64,000 nucleotides of DNA from Promicromonospora iranensis (GCF_028994775.1 NZ_JAJQMN010000002.1:372001-436000), one strand, 5' to 3'; counted from the first letter of the stretch, positions 1 to 9,292 are shown. Program-made: numbers and translations. Notes: generated by a model from the letters alone, not told the origin.

Positions 1-1208
1 TCCGCGAGCAGGTGCGACGGGGCCAGGTGCCGACCGTCCCCGTCGAGCGAGCACACGCCGAGCGTCCGCAAGCCGTCGGCTCGGCCGGGGGCTCGGCCGG
101 AAGCGCGAGCCAGCCCGGGAGCGCCGGCCAACCGGGCGTCGCCGCCGGCGGTGACGCCGGGACGAAGGCGGCACGCGCCCCCAGCCGCGCGGCCCGCGCC
201 CGCGCGGTCACGCACACCGCCACCGACGTGCTCGTCGCCCTCAGCGCCGGGTGCACGCAGACCCTGCTCGCCCGGTCCGGCAGGCTCGAACGGACGATCA
301 CCGACCAGTACGAGCTCGACCTCGACCTGCTGCACGCCGACGGCCGGGCGATCCGCGCGCTCACCTGGCTCCCGCGCGGCCACCCCGGCCCCGCCACGCT
401 CGCCCTCTGGACCGACGCCGAGAGCGCGCCCGTACCCGGTACGGCGCCCGCGGCGGCCCGGATGAACGGCGCGCGGACGCTCGAGATCGTCGGCACCACG
501 GCGGTGTCCCGCAAGGCGACGGCCATGGTCGGAACCCACGTGCCGGTGAGCAAGTTCCCGCCCCCCGCGCTGGCCGGCGAGGGCGTCGTGTTCGTGGTGC
601 CCGTGACGTTCGACCAGAGCGACTGGGGCATGCTCGCGATCGGCGGTGGCGTGGACATCCATGCCACGAGCTCCCGCGACAAGTACGACCACTGGGCGGC
701 CATGGTCGCCGTCGCACTCGACCGGGAGGACCGCCTCACCTCGCTGCAGCGGCAGCAGGCGGCGCTCGCGGAGGCCGCGAGCCGGGAACGGGCGCTCGTG
801 CTCGACCTGCGCACCGAGGTCGAGCGCAACGCCCTGGTCCAGGACGTGGCGCTGGAGGGAACCTGGGACTGGGACATCGCCACCGGCCAGGTCTTCTACT
901 CCCGCACCTGGCGCGCCCTGGTCGGCCTGCCCGACGACGCCTCGTGCACCGGTATCGAGGAGTGGACCGGCCGGGTGCACCCGCAGGACGTGCGGGCGGT
1001 CCAGACGGCCATCGCCCGGCAGCTCGCCGGGGCCACCGAGCCGCTCGACCTGGAGCACCGGCTGATCGCCGCCGACGGTCGCGAGATGTGGGTCCGCTGC
1101 CGGGCCACCACGGTGACCGACGACGCAGGGATCCGCGCGCGCATGATCGGCGTGCTCATGGACGTCACGGGCATGCCGGCCCGGGAGCGCAGGGGGGTGG
1201 CGCGCTGA
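1..1208 (+). CDS. PAS-domain sensor protein, 3' part
   Basis: The reading frame is open to the left edge (codons for Arg-Glu-Gln precede the first GTG at 12), so this is probably the C-terminal part of a longer signalling protein. After a Gly/Ala/Ser-rich stretch (residues about 23-65 counted from the GTG at 12) comes a region of unknown fold (about 68-235) that could be GAF-like. A Gln/Ala/Arg-rich helix suited to a coiled coil follows (about 238-280), then a C-terminal PAS fold (about 280-395) with WDWD, the WTGRVHP segment and the WVRCRA strand of PAS_3 domains. No output domain is visible after the PAS. It ends convergent with purD. A signalling role is inferred; the ligand is unknown. 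Confidence 0.7.
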   Translation, partial: REQVRRGQVPTVPVERAHAERPQAVGSAGGSAGSASQPGSAGQPGVAAGGDAGTKAARAPSRAARARAVTHTATDVLVALSAGCTQTLLARSGRLERTITDQYELDLDLLHADGRAIRALTWLPRGHPGPATLALWTDAESAPVPGTAPAAARMNGARTLEIVGTTAVSRKATAMVGTHVPVSKFPPPALAGEGVVFVVPVTFDQSDWGMLAIGGGVDIHATSSRDKYDHWAAMVAVALDREDRLTSLQRQQAALAEAASRERALVLDLRTEVERNALVQDVALEGTWDWDIATGQVFYSRTWRALVGLPDDASCTGIEEWTGRVHPQDVRAVQTAIARQLAGATEPLDLEHRLIAADGREMWVRCRATTVTDDAGIRARMIGVLMDVTGMPARERRGVAR

Positions 1209-1233
1209 CCCGCCGTCGGGCGCGGGCGCCGTC

Positions 1234-2523
1234 CTACGGGACGGTGACCTCGCCGCGCTCCGCCCGGAGCGCGATGTCCGTGCGGTGGTGCGAACCCTTG
1301 AGATCGATCCTCGCGACGCCCTCGTAGGCCCGACGCCGGGCGTCCGCCAGGTCGGTGCCCAGCGCGACGACGGACAGCACCCGCCCGCCCGCGCTGACCA
1401 GCTCGTCCTCGGCCGAGCGGCCCGTACCGGCGTGCAGCACGTGGACGCCGGGGAGCGACTCCGCGTCCTCGATGCCCGTGATCGGGTCACCGGACCGGGC
1501 CAGCTCGGGGTAGCCCTCGGACGCGACGACCACCGTCACCGAGGCCTCGGGACGCCAGCGCAGCGGCTCGAGCTCGGCGAGCCTGCCACGAGCCGCGGCG
1601 AGCATGACCTCCGACAGCGGCGTCATGAGCCGGGCCAGCACCGACTGGGTCTCGGGGTCGCCGAAGCGCGCGTTGAACTCGACCACGCGCGTGCCCCGGC
1701 CGGTGAGCGCGAGCCCGACGTACAGGACGCCCGAGAACGGCCTGCCGCGGCGCGCCATCTCGTCGATCGTGGGCTGGGCGACGCGGCTCACCACCTCGTC
1801 CACGAGGCCTGCCGGCGCCCAGTCGAGCGGGGTGTAGGCGCCCATGCCGCCCGTGTTGGGTCCTTCGTCGTCGTTCCCGACGCGCTTGAAGTCCTGCGCG
1901 GGGACCAGCGGGACCACCGTCGCCCCGTCGCACACGCAGAACAGCGAGACCTCGGGGCCGTCGAGGTACTCCTCGACCACGACGCGGCCGTTCTCGTGGG
2001 ACAGGCAGGCCTCGCCGTGCGCGAGCGCGGCCTCGCGGTCGTCGGTGACGACGACGCCCTTGCCGGCCGCCAGGCCGTCGTCCTTGACCACGTACGGGGC
2101 GCCGAACGCGTCGAGCGCGGCGGCGAGCTCCGTGGCGTCCGTGCACACGTGCGCCATGGCGGTCGGCACGCCCGCGGCGGCCATGACCTCCTTGGCGAAC
2201 GACTTGGAGCCCTCCAGCCGGGCCGCCTCGCCGGACGGCCCGAAGACGGGCACGCCCGCCGCCCGGACGGAGTCCGCCACGCCCGCGACGAGCGGCGCCT
2301 CGGGACCGACGACGACCAGCTCCGCGCCGACCTGCTCGGCCAGCGCCGCGACCGCCGTGCCGTCCAGCGGATCCACCGGGTGCAGCGTGGCCAGCCCGGC
2401 GATACCCGGGTTGCCGGGCGCCGCGTGGAGCTCGTGGGCGGCGGCCCCGGACGCGGTCTCCCGGTGCAGGGAGTGGATGATGGCGTGCTCGCGGGCACCG
2501 GTCCCGATGACGAGGATCTTCAC
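1234..2523 (-). CDS. purD: Phosphoribosylamine-glycine ligase (GAR synthetase)
   Basis: Second committed step of purine synthesis: ATP-dependent joining of glycine to 5-phosphoribosylamine in the cytosol. The 429-residue product has the N-terminal GTGAREHA motif, the ATP-grasp segment DDGLAAGKGVVV and the GGMGAY motif, and is of normal family length. The start is taken as the GTG at 2523, which gives VKILVIGTGAREH, the usual N-terminus; the longer open frame to 2601 would add an unrelated Ser/Pro-rich leader. It lies 34 bp downstream of purA on the same strand, so the two probably form an operon. Confidence 0.95.
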   Translation of the reverse strand: MKILVIGTGAREHAIIHSLHRETASGAAAHELHAAPGNPGIAGLATLHPVDPLDGTAVAALAEQVGAELVVVGPEAPLVAGVADSVRAAGVPVFGPSGEAARLEGSKSFAKEVMAAAGVPTAMAHVCTDATELAAALDAFGAPYVVKDDGLAAGKGVVVTDDREAALAHGEACLSHENGRVVVEEYLDGPEVSLFCVCDGATVVPLVPAQDFKRVGNDDEGPNTGGMGAYTPLDWAPAGLVDEVVSRVAQPTIDEMARRGRPFSGVLYVGLALTGRGTRVVEFNARFGDPETQSVLARLMTPLSEVMLAAARGRLAELEPLRWRPEASVTVVVASEGYPELARSGDPITGIEDAESLPGVHVLHAGTGRSAEDELVSAGGRVLSVVALGTDLADARRRAYEGVARIDLKGSHHRTDIALRAERGEVTVP

Positions 2524-2557
2524 TGTGGCGGAGGGCTCTCTTGGGAGGGGTCTGGAC

Positions 2558-3850
2558 TCAGCGCGGGTGGATGAGGTCGTGGAGGGGGATGATCTCGTCA
2601 CGCTTCGGGCCGACGCCGATCGCGGAGATCCGGGTGCCCGACATCTCCTCGAGCGCCCTCACGTAGGCCTGGGCGTTCGGCGGCAGGTCCTCGAAGGCGC
2701 GGGCCTTGGAGATGTCCTCCCACCAGCCGTCGAGCTGCTCGTAGATCGGCTTCGCGTGGTGGAACGCCGTCTGGTCGGTGGGCATCTCGTCGTGGCGGAC
2801 ACCGTCGACGTCGTACGCCACGCAGACCGGCACCTTCTCCATGCCGGTGAGCACGTCGAGCTTGGTCAGCACGATGTCGGTGAGCCCGTTGATGCGGGTC
2901 GCGTAGCGGGCGATCACGGCGTCGTACCACCCCGTGCGGCGCGCGCGGCCGGTGGTGACGCCGTACTCCCCGCCCGTCTTGCGCAGGAACTCGCCCTTGT
3001 CGTCGAACAGCTCGGTGGGGAACGGACCCTCGCCGACGCGGGTCGTGTACGCCTTGATGACGCCGATCACGGAGTCGATCCGCGTGGGCCCGACGCCGGA
3101 CCCGGTCACCGCGCCGCCCGCCGTAGCGCTGGAGGACGTGACGAACGGATAGGTGCCGTGGTCGATGTCGAGCATCGTCGCCTGACCGGCCTCGAACAGG
3201 ACGTTCTTGCCCGCCGCGAGCGCCTTGTCCAGCTCGACGGCCGTGTCCGTGACCATGGGCCGGAGCCGGTCGGCGTACTGGAGCAGCTCGTCGAGCGTCT
3301 CGTCCACCGTGATGGCGCGCCGGTTGTAGACCTTCACGAGCAGGTGGTTCTTCTGGTCGAGCGAACCCTCGATCTTGGCACGGAGGATCTTCTCGTCGAA
3401 CAGGTCCCACATGCGGATGCCGACGCGGTTGATCTTGTCGGCGTACGACGGACCGATCCCCCGGCCCGTGGTGCCGATCCGGCGCTTGCCGAGGAACCGC
3501 TCGGTCACCTTGTCGATGGTGCGGTGGTACGGGGCGATGATGTGCGCGCTGCCCGAGACCAGCAGCCTGGACACGTCCACACCGCGCTCGATCAGGGCGT
3601 CGAGCTCCTGGAACAGGACCTCGATGTCGACCACCACGCCGTTGGCGATGACCGGCACCACGCCCGGCGACAGGATCCCGGACGGCAGGAGGTGCAGGGC
3701 GTACTTCTCGTCGTCGATGACGACCGTGTGCCCCGCGTTGTTCCCACCGTTGAACTTGACCACGTAATCGACGCGGGAGCCCAGGAGGTCCGTCGCCTTT
3801 CCCTTGCCCTCATCGCCCCACTGGGCCCCGACGAGCACGACGCCTGGCAT
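2558..3850 (-). CDS. purA: Adenylosuccinate synthetase
   Basis: Converts IMP, aspartate and GTP to adenylosuccinate, the first step from IMP to AMP. The 430-residue protein opens with [18 protein letters not shown] (the GDEGKGK GTP-binding loop), followed by [10 protein letters not shown] and the IMP-site segment [13 protein letters not shown]. All are intact. A GGTGGAG ribosome binding site precedes the ATG. It sits between the DUF3151 gene upstream and purD downstream, all on the minus strand, forming a small purine operon. Confidence 0.96.
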   Translation of the reverse strand: MPGVVLVGAQWGDEGKGKATDLLGSRVDYVVKFNGGNNAGHTVVIDDEKYALHLLPSGILSPGVVPVIANGVVVDIEVLFQELDALIERGVDVSRLLVSGSAHIIAPYHRTIDKVTERFLGKRRIGTTGRGIGPSYADKINRVGIRMWDLFDEKILRAKIEGSLDQKNHLLVKVYNRRAITVDETLDELLQYADRLRPMVTDTAVELDKALAAGKNVLFEAGQATMLDIDHGTYPFVTSSSATAGGAVTGSGVGPTRIDSVIGVIKAYTTRVGEGPFPTELFDDKGEFLRKTGGEYGVTTGRARRTGWYDAVIARYATRINGLTDIVLTKLDVLTGMEKVPVCVAYDVDGVRHDEMPTDQTAFHHAKPIYEQLDGWWEDISKARAFEDLPPNAQAYVRALEEMSGTRISAIGVGPKRDEIIPLHDLIHPR

Positions 3851-3925
3851 GGATCTCCACCTTCTCGGATTGCTTGAGTTGCTCCGCGTGGTGCGCCCGA
3901 TGGCGCCCGCGGGCCGCGCCCGAGT

Positions 3926-4369
3926 CTACTTCGTGGTGGACGCCAGGGCGCGTACCTCGTCCACCGACGTGCCGGAGTCCACGAGGAACTTCGCGCAACG
4001 CTCCGCCTCATCCTCCTCGCCGATGAGGTGCGCCGCCTGCGAGAGCGCGAGAAGCGACCGGAGGAAGCCCTGGTTCGGCACGTGGTCCGCCGGGATCGGA
4101 CCCTGCCCGCGCCAGCCGGCGCGGCGCAGCGCGTCGAGCCCACGGTGGTAGCCGGTGCGCGCGTAGGCGTAGGCCTCGACGTTGCCGGCGGCGTCGTCGG
4201 CCGCGAGCGCGCCCTCGGCGAGGACCGCCCAGACGAGAGACGACGCCGGGGCCGACGCGACCACATCGACCGGGTCGTCGCCGCTGGTCAGACGCTCACG
4301 AGCCGCCGGGAAGTCGTCGGGAAGCAGGGTGGGGGCGGGGCCCTGCAGGAGGTTCTCGTGGGTGCTCAT
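3926..4369 (-). CDS. DUF3151 family protein
   Basis: Small soluble protein of 147 residues, without signal peptide or membrane segment, matching the actinobacterial DUF3151 family: an N-terminal LLPDDFPAA segment, the helical region WAVLAEGAL, and the GWRGQGPIP motif with a downstream NQGFLRSL helix. Molecular function is unknown. The start is taken at the ATG at 4369, giving MSTHENLLQGP; an upstream ATG at 4396 would add nine atypical residues. The gene is 75 bp upstream of purA on the same strand, a neighbourhood I recall as common in actinobacteria, so co-expression with purine synthesis is likely. Confidence 0.85.
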   Translation of the reverse strand: MSTHENLLQGPAPTLLPDDFPAARERLTSGDDPVDVVASAPASSLVWAVLAEGALAADDAAGNVEAYAYARTGYHRGLDALRRAGWRGQGPIPADHVPNQGFLRSLLALSQAAHLIGEEDEAERCAKFLVDSGTSVDEVRALASTTK

Positions 4370-4500
4370 GCACAAATTCTCACACTTCCGGGGCACAGGT
4401 GGACAAAGGTGGTCGCACCGGATTACCCCTGACGCCCGCGCGGATGGTGAATTTTGCCTTTCATCCGGTGCGATCGAGCAACAGTCGTTACGCTCGACAC

Positions 4501-4905
4501 ATGATCGAGATCGCGACGTCTCCCACGACGACGACGCTCGTGATCGCCGGCGACCTCGACCTCGCCGAACGAGACCAGTTCCCGGAGATCGCAGCGCGCG
4601 TCGTCGGCCTCCGCCGACAGCTGCTCGTCATCGACATGTGCCGGGTCACGTTCATGGACTCCACCGGGGCCGCGTTCCTCATCTCGCTGGCCGACGCCGG
4701 CCGCAAGCGGGGCGGCGCCACCGTGATCCGCGGCGCCGACGAGCGCGACCTGTTCGTGCTCGAGGTGTGCGGCGCGATGGAGCTCTTCCGCGTCGACGAC
4801 GACCACTCGTGCGAGCCCTCCGCCCCTGACTCGGGTTTTGCGGTCCTGACATCGCGGGATGACGACGGCTCGCCGTTATCCCACCGCGACGTGTCCACTG
4901 CGTAA
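4501..4905 (+). CDS. STAS-domain anti-sigma factor antagonist
   Basis: A 134-residue protein that is essentially one STAS domain, with the fold's usual strand (IAGDLDLAERDQF) and the phosphorylation-loop motif FMDSTGAAFL, in which the Ser of DSTG would be the residue phosphorylated by an RsbW-type kinase. A charged tail of about 35 residues follows. The ATG at 4501 gives the natural N-terminus MIEIATS; an upstream start would add a leader unlike the family. It faces the PP2C/RsbW-like gene at 4999-7467, with a second STAS gene on the other side, so it is probably a partner-switching component. The target sigma factor is not identifiable here. Confidence 0.88.
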   Translation: MIEIATSPTTTTLVIAGDLDLAERDQFPEIAARVVGLRRQLLVIDMCRVTFMDSTGAAFLISLADAGRKRGGATVIRGADERDLFVLEVCGAMELFRVDDDHSCEPSAPDSGFAVLTSRDDDGSPLSHRDVSTA

Positions 4906-4920
4906 AACGTTATCCACCCT

Positions 4921-4965
4921 GGATCTCGACAGGCTCGGCCACCGGTGGTCGAGTCCGTCGAGACC
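4921..4965. repeat. GTCGAG-family intergenic palindrome
   Basis: An imperfect inverted repeat with arms 4921-4943 and 4944-4965, containing GGTGGTCGAG and CGAGACC and their complements. It lies between the convergent STAS gene (ends 4905) and PP2C gene (ends 4999). The same motif recurs at 26810-26854, 57580-57637 and 62191-62234, so it is a dispersed palindromic repeat; at this site it may also terminate transcription. Confidence 0.7.
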
Positions 4966-4998
4966 TGCTTCGGTATCCGACCGGCTTCGGTAACCGAC

Positions 4999-7467
4999 CT
5001 ACTTCGGCGGGGTGGGCTGACGGCGCAGCTTCGCCCAGACCAGCTTTCCGGAGCCGGACGGGCGCCAGCCCCACTCGGCCAGCCGGTCCACGATCTGCAT
5101 GCCGAACCCGCCCAGGCGGTTCGGGTGCCCGTCGGTGGCGACCGGCGGTGCCGGGTTGTTGTCCTCGACCTCGATCCGCAGCCCGTCCCCCGTGTCGTAC
5201 AGGCGCAGCGCGATGTGGCCCCAGCCGTGCAGCACGCCGTTCGCCACCAGCTCCGACACGACGAGCTCCGCCTGTGCGGACTCCTCGATGCCCCATGCCT
5301 GGCAGGTGCGCAGCACGGCGTGCCGGGCCCGGCCGATCGAGGACGGCTCGCTCGGCAGCATCCAGCGCCGCCACCGCGGTGACAGGGCTGTCTCCCCGGC
5401 GTCACCCGTCGGATCGGGGATGCGGACGACGACGATCGCCACGTCGTCCTCGGGCGCGTCGGCCAGGCGCGAGAGCAGTTCCTCGCCGACTCCGGCGGCG
5501 TCGCGCGCAGTGATCGCCGACGCCGTCTCCAGCAGCGCCTCGAGGCCCAGGCGCAGGGACCGGTCGCGTCGCTCGATCAGGCCGTCCGTGTAGAACAGCA
5601 GCGTGTCGCCCGGCTGGAGGCGCGCCTCGCCCGTGGTCCGCTCCCGCGAGCCGAAGCCGACGAGCGCGCCACCGCCCTCGTCCAGCTTGATCACCTCGCC
5701 CGCGCGCAGCAGGAGGGGCGGGAGGTGGCCCGCACGCGAGTAGCCGACCGTCCACACGTCCGGCTCCTCCTCGCGCTTCAGGGAGGCGTACACCATGCTT
5801 GCCGAGCGCGGGATGCCCATGCCGGCCACGAGCTGGTCCACCCGCTCGAGCACACGGCTCGGCGTCGACAGCTCGAAGGCGTACGAGCGCACCACCGACC
5901 GCAGCTGCCCCATGGTCGCGGCGGCCTCGACGTCGTGACCCACGACGTCGCCGATCACCAGCCCGACGAGCTCCGGCGAGATCTGCAGCACGTCGTACCA
6001 GTCGCCGCCCACCTGGGCGTGCTCGGCGTTCGGCGCGTAGTAGGTCCACACGTCGAGCCCGGCGACGTCCGCCTGCTCGGGGAGCATGGCGCGCTGCAGG
6101 GTCTCGGCGAGGCGGTGCTCGCGTGCGTACATGCGCGCGTTGTCGATGGCGCTGCCCGCGCGGCGGGCCACCACCTCCACCACCGTGCGCAACGTGTCCG
6201 CCTCGTCGGCCTCGACGTAGTCCCCCGGCTCGTCCTCGTCCGGGACGATCACGACCAGCCCGAGCACGTCCCGCCGTCCTGCGACGGGGTGCACCACCAC
6301 CGAGTCAGGCGCCTTGCCCAGCTCGTCGGCCAGGCGCAGGGTGAGGTCACGCTGCAGCCAGCCCGACGCCGAGTGCGGCGCGTGCGGGATGTCGAGGTGC
6401 AGGGTGACGGGGCCGTCGAGCACGCCGTCGAGCACGTCCTGGACCGAGTCCACCACCTCGAGGATCGGCATGGGGCCCGTGGTGACCGAGTCGCCCAGCG
6501 CATCCGTCTGCGGCCTGCGGCGCGCGGTCTTGTCCGCGATGTTGTCACCCTCGATGTACCGGGCATGACGGCGCCCGCGCCCGCTCGGCGGCGCCGCGAC
6601 GTCGACGCCGGCGGCGTGCTTGAGGCCGTCGTCGTTCACGTAGAAGCCTGCCCAGCGCACCATCGACTGGAGCAGCTCCGCGATGTCGCGCAGGGCGTAC
6701 GGGTACTCGAGGTCGGTCAGGATCTCGGTCGTCTGGGCGATGAGGTCGAGGTCCTCGCGCTGCTGCCGCTCGACCTCGAGGCTGGCGAGCTGGGCGGCGT
6801 GCCGCTCCATGTGGTCGGAGACGTCCACGCTGAACCCGACCCAGTGCGTGATGCGGTCGCTGTGGCCCGCACGCGCCGGGGTGAGCGTGAGCTGGGCCCA
6901 GCCGTGGGTGCCTCCGCGCAGGTGCGAACGGACCGTCGCGTGCACCTCCTGGCCGGCGTTCACCAGCTCGGTCATGCGCTCGAGGTCCTGCGGCTCGACG
7001 AGCATCTCGCCGAGCCTGCGCACGGTGTGCCCCGCGAAGTCGGTGAACCGCACGCCGGCGTAGTGCTCGAAGGCGCTGTTGGCCCAGAGCATCGGCATGC
7101 CGTCCTCGGTGGGCCCGGTGAGGAACACGGGGATGCCCACGTTCACCGCGGCGCGCAGGACCACGTCGCCGATCGACGGCGGCAGGGTGCGCGGGATGCC
7201 GGTGGCCGACGTGTGCCGGCGCGCCTCGGCACCTTGCGTCCGGTAGGCGCCGAGCGGCGGGTTGCTCGGCGGGATGCTCGGGGGCACGCTCGCGGCACGG
7301 ACCACCGGCCGATTGGTCTCGAAGCCGTTTCCGTTCGCCGTTCCGTTCGACGTCCCGTTGGCACTGCCGTTCGACGTCCCGCCCCGGATCGGACCGAGGC
7401 CGAAGACGGAGAGGCCGGGGTGCCGTGGCGGCGGAGAGGACGGTGGTAGACCGGATGAATCGGTCAA
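4999..7467 (-). CDS. PAS-GAF-PP2C phosphatase with RsbW-like ATPase domain
   Basis: A multi-domain partner-switching regulator of about 822 residues. Order: a low-complexity N-terminus with repeated Asn-Gly-Thr/Ser units; a PAS domain (about 100-215) with LWANSAFEHYAG; a linking helix; a GAF-like region; a SpoIIE/PP2C phosphatase (about 450-690) with QRAMLPE, GGDWYD, IGDVVGHD and FYTDGLIE, which include the metal-binding Asp residues; and a C-terminal GHKL ATPase domain (about 715-820) with ELVVSELVANGVLHG and GGFGMQIVD. It could therefore both dephosphorylate a STAS antagonist and act as its kinase or bind a sigma factor. The start is a TTG at 7467 preceded by GGAGGG; an ATG at 7518 lies in frame but has no ribosome binding site. 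STAS genes flank it on both sides. Confidence 0.9.
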   Translation of the reverse strand: MTDSSGLPPSSPPPRHPGLSVFGLGPIRGGTSNGSANGTSNGTANGNGFETNRPVVRAASVPPSIPPSNPPLGAYRTQGAEARRHTSATGIPRTLPPSIGDVVLRAAVNVGIPVFLTGPTEDGMPMLWANSAFEHYAGVRFTDFAGHTVRRLGEMLVEPQDLERMTELVNAGQEVHATVRSHLRGGTHGWAQLTLTPARAGHSDRITHWVGFSVDVSDHMERHAAQLASLEVERQQREDLDLIAQTTEILTDLEYPYALRDIAELLQSMVRWAGFYVNDDGLKHAAGVDVAAPPSGRGRRHARYIEGDNIADKTARRRPQTDALGDSVTTGPMPILEVVDSVQDVLDGVLDGPVTLHLDIPHAPHSASGWLQRDLTLRLADELGKAPDSVVVHPVAGRRDVLGLVVIVPDEDEPGDYVEADEADTLRTVVEVVARRAGSAIDNARMYAREHRLAETLQRAMLPEQADVAGLDVWTYYAPNAEHAQVGGDWYDVLQISPELVGLVIGDVVGHDVEAAATMGQLRSVVRSYAFELSTPSRVLERVDQLVAGMGIPRSASMVYASLKREEEPDVWTVGYSRAGHLPPLLLRAGEVIKLDEGGGALVGFGSRERTTGEARLQPGDTLLFYTDGLIERRDRSLRLGLEALLETASAITARDAAGVGEELLSRLADAPEDDVAIVVVRIPDPTGDAGETALSPRWRRWMLPSEPSSIGRARHAVLRTCQAWGIEESAQAELVVSELVANGVLHGWGHIALRLYDTGDGLRIEVEDNNPAPPVATDGHPNRLGGFGMQIVDRLAEWGWRPSGSGKLVWAKLRRQPTPPK

Positions 7468-7477
7468 AATGCCCTCC
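7465..7477 (-). promoter_or_regulatory. Ribosome binding site with TTG start of the PP2C gene
   Basis: On the minus strand GGAGGG (7472-7477) lies 4 nt upstream of an in-frame TTG (7465-7467). This is the only good ribosome binding site near the beginning of the frame and decides the start in favour of a rare TTG over the ATG at 7518. Confidence 0.55.
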
Positions 7478-7611
7478 CAACGGTATCTCTTGCTCGAGGT
7501 GCTGTTCCAGCAGGACATTCAACCGTAGATTGGGACGGTCCGAGATCTGAACCTCAACCTCTATCATCGGACCGACACAGCGCCACGACCACTGCTCCCG
7601 GAAGGAGAACC

Positions 7612-8079
7612 GTGCAGGACGGAACTTACGACCCCCCGCGCGGTCCGCAGGGCGGGAGCCCCCAGGACCCCGGCCATCAGACCCCCGAGATCGGCGACCC
7701 CGCGAGCATCCACGTCATCGTGGGCCGCTCACGTGCTCGGATAGTGCTCTCCGGGGAGATCGACGCCGACATCGGCGGTGATCTGCACGAGGCCACGGCC
7801 GCGGCCGAGGAGTCACGTCTCCCGGTCGAGATCGACGCGCATCATGTGACCTTCATGGACTCGTCGGGCGTCGCGTTCCTCGCGCGCCTCGCGAGCCGCA
7901 GCCCGCACCGGGTGCGCGTACTGCGCGCACCGCCGACGGTGCGCTTCCTGCTGGAGGTGACCCGGATCGGCGACCTCCTCGACATCGTGGACGAGGACCC
8001 GGGCTTCGAGCTGGACGACGACGGCCCGTCCGGCCCGCCGTCGGGCGGCGCTCCGACCCCTGCGGGTGTGGGCGGCTGA
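7612..8079 (+). CDS. STAS-domain anti-sigma factor antagonist
   Basis: A 155-residue STAS protein with a disordered N-terminal tail of about 35 residues, the strand segment IVLSGEIDADIGGDL and the phospho-acceptor loop FMDSSGVAFLARL. The Asp-Ser pair of the phosphorylated loop is intact. The GTG start at 7612 follows AAGGAG at a 6-nt distance. It is transcribed divergently from the PP2C/RsbW-like gene. With the paralogue at 4501-4905 it gives two candidate antagonists for one phosphatase/kinase protein. Confidence 0.88.
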   Translation: MQDGTYDPPRGPQGGSPQDPGHQTPEIGDPASIHVIVGRSRARIVLSGEIDADIGGDLHEATAAAEESRLPVEIDAHHVTFMDSSGVAFLARLASRSPHRVRVLRAPPTVRFLLEVTRIGDLLDIVDEDPGFELDDDGPSGPPSGGAPTPAGVGG

Positions 8080-8091
8080 CGCCTTCCGGAA

Positions 8092-8155
8092 TGATCGGTA
8101 AAAGGTCAGGTGATCGGTAGTTGGAACTACCGATCACCTGACCTTCTACCGATCA
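8092..8155. terminator. Near-perfect 64-bp palindrome between convergent genes
   Basis: The arms 8102-8122 and 8125-8145 are exactly complementary around a GG centre. A second layer extends them: TGATCGGTA at 8092-8100 pairs with TACCGATCA at 8147-8155. The 9-mer occurs twice direct (8092, 8111) and twice inverted (8128, 8147). It lies between the STAS gene (ends 8079, plus) and fba (ends 8170, minus) and would form a strong hairpin on either transcript, so a bidirectional terminator is the simplest reading. Confidence 0.75.
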
Positions 8156-8169
8156 CCCAAGCGGTCGGG

Positions 8170-9189
8170 TCACATCTTGTGGCCGGCCGAGCGGAGCTGC
8201 TGGCAGGCCTCGACGATGCGAGCGGCCATGCCGGCCTCCGCCGTCTTGCCCCAGGCGCGCGGGTCGTAGGCCTTCTTGTTGCCGACCTCGCCGTCGATCT
8301 TCAGGACGCCGTCGTAGTTCTTGAACATGTGCTCGACGACGGGGCGCGTGAACGCGTACTGCGTGTCCGTGTCGATGTTCATCTTGATGACGCCGTTGTC
8401 GACGGCCGCGGAGATCTCCTCCGCCGTCGAGCCCGAACCGCCGTGGAACACGAGGTCGAACGGGTTCTCCTTGCCGATCTCCGCGCCGACGGCCTTCTGG
8501 ATGTCGAGCAGGATCTCCGGACGCAGCTTCACCGAGCCCGGCTTGTACACGCCGTGCACGTTGCCGAAGGTGAGGGCGGTCAGGTAGCGGCCGCGCTCGC
8601 CGGCGCCGAGCGCCTTCACGGTGGCCAGGCCGTCCTCGACCGTCGTGTACAGCTTGTCGTTGATCTCGGCCATGTGGCCGTCCTCCTCGCCACCGACGAC
8701 GCCGATCTCGATCTCGAGGATCGTGCGCGCGGCCTGCGACAGCTCGAGCAGCTCGGCGGCGATCACGAGGTTCTCCTCGATCGGCACGGTGGAGCCGTCG
8801 AACATGTGCGACTGGAACGTCGGCAGGCCGCCGTTCTTCACCTGCTCGGCCTCGATCGCGAGCAGCGGCTTGACCCAGGAGTCGAGCTTGTCGGCCGTGC
8901 AGTGGTCCGTGTGGATGGCGATGTTGACGCCGTAGCCCTTGGCGACCTCGGTGGCATACGCCGCCAGCGCGAGGGAGCCCGAGACCCGGTCCTTCACCGT
9001 CGAGCCGGACGCGTACTCGGCGCCGCCCACGGAGACCTGGATGATGCCGTCGGACTCCGCCTCGGCAAAGCCCTGAAGTGCGGCAGTGACGGTCTGCGAC
9101 GAGGTGATGTTGACAGCGGGGTAGGCGAACTTGCCGGCCTTCGCCCGGTCGATCATCTCGGCGTAGACCTCAGGGGTTGCGATGGGCAT
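8170..9189 (-). CDS. fba: Class II fructose-bisphosphate aldolase
   Basis: Zinc-dependent aldolase of glycolysis/gluconeogenesis, splitting fructose 1,6-bisphosphate into DHAP and glyceraldehyde 3-phosphate. The 339-residue product carries the metal-site motifs IHTDHCT and FHGGSGS, the TFGNVHG segment and NIDTDTQYAF, all typical of the long class IIA form. The start at 9189 gives MPIATPEVYAEM, as in actinobacterial orthologues; the frame stays open to 9597 but that extension is out of character. It appears monocistronic: a hairpin (9293-9317) separates it from the MFS gene upstream and a palindrome follows it. Confidence 0.96.
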   Translation of the reverse strand: MPIATPEVYAEMIDRAKAGKFAYPAVNITSSQTVTAALQGFAEAESDGIIQVSVGGAEYASGSTVKDRVSGSLALAAYATEVAKGYGVNIAIHTDHCTADKLDSWVKPLLAIEAEQVKNGGLPTFQSHMFDGSTVPIEENLVIAAELLELSQAARTILEIEIGVVGGEEDGHMAEINDKLYTTVEDGLATVKALGAGERGRYLTALTFGNVHGVYKPGSVKLRPEILLDIQKAVGAEIGKENPFDLVFHGGSGSTAEEISAAVDNGVIKMNIDTDTQYAFTRPVVEHMFKNYDGVLKIDGEVGNKKAYDPRAWGKTAEAGMAARIVEACQQLRSAGHKM

Positions 9190-9292
9190 CTGCGAAACTC
9201 CAAACGACTGGTGAGATGGGCGGTCGCAAGAGTGTCCGAAGCCGCCCGGGTATGCACCATCGATCTTGCCACGATCCACAGGCGCCCGTGTG

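Noticed and set aside
1285-3877. Long plus-strand frames across purD and purA
   Set aside because: Antisense shadows of well-identified purine genes, with shadow-type composition.
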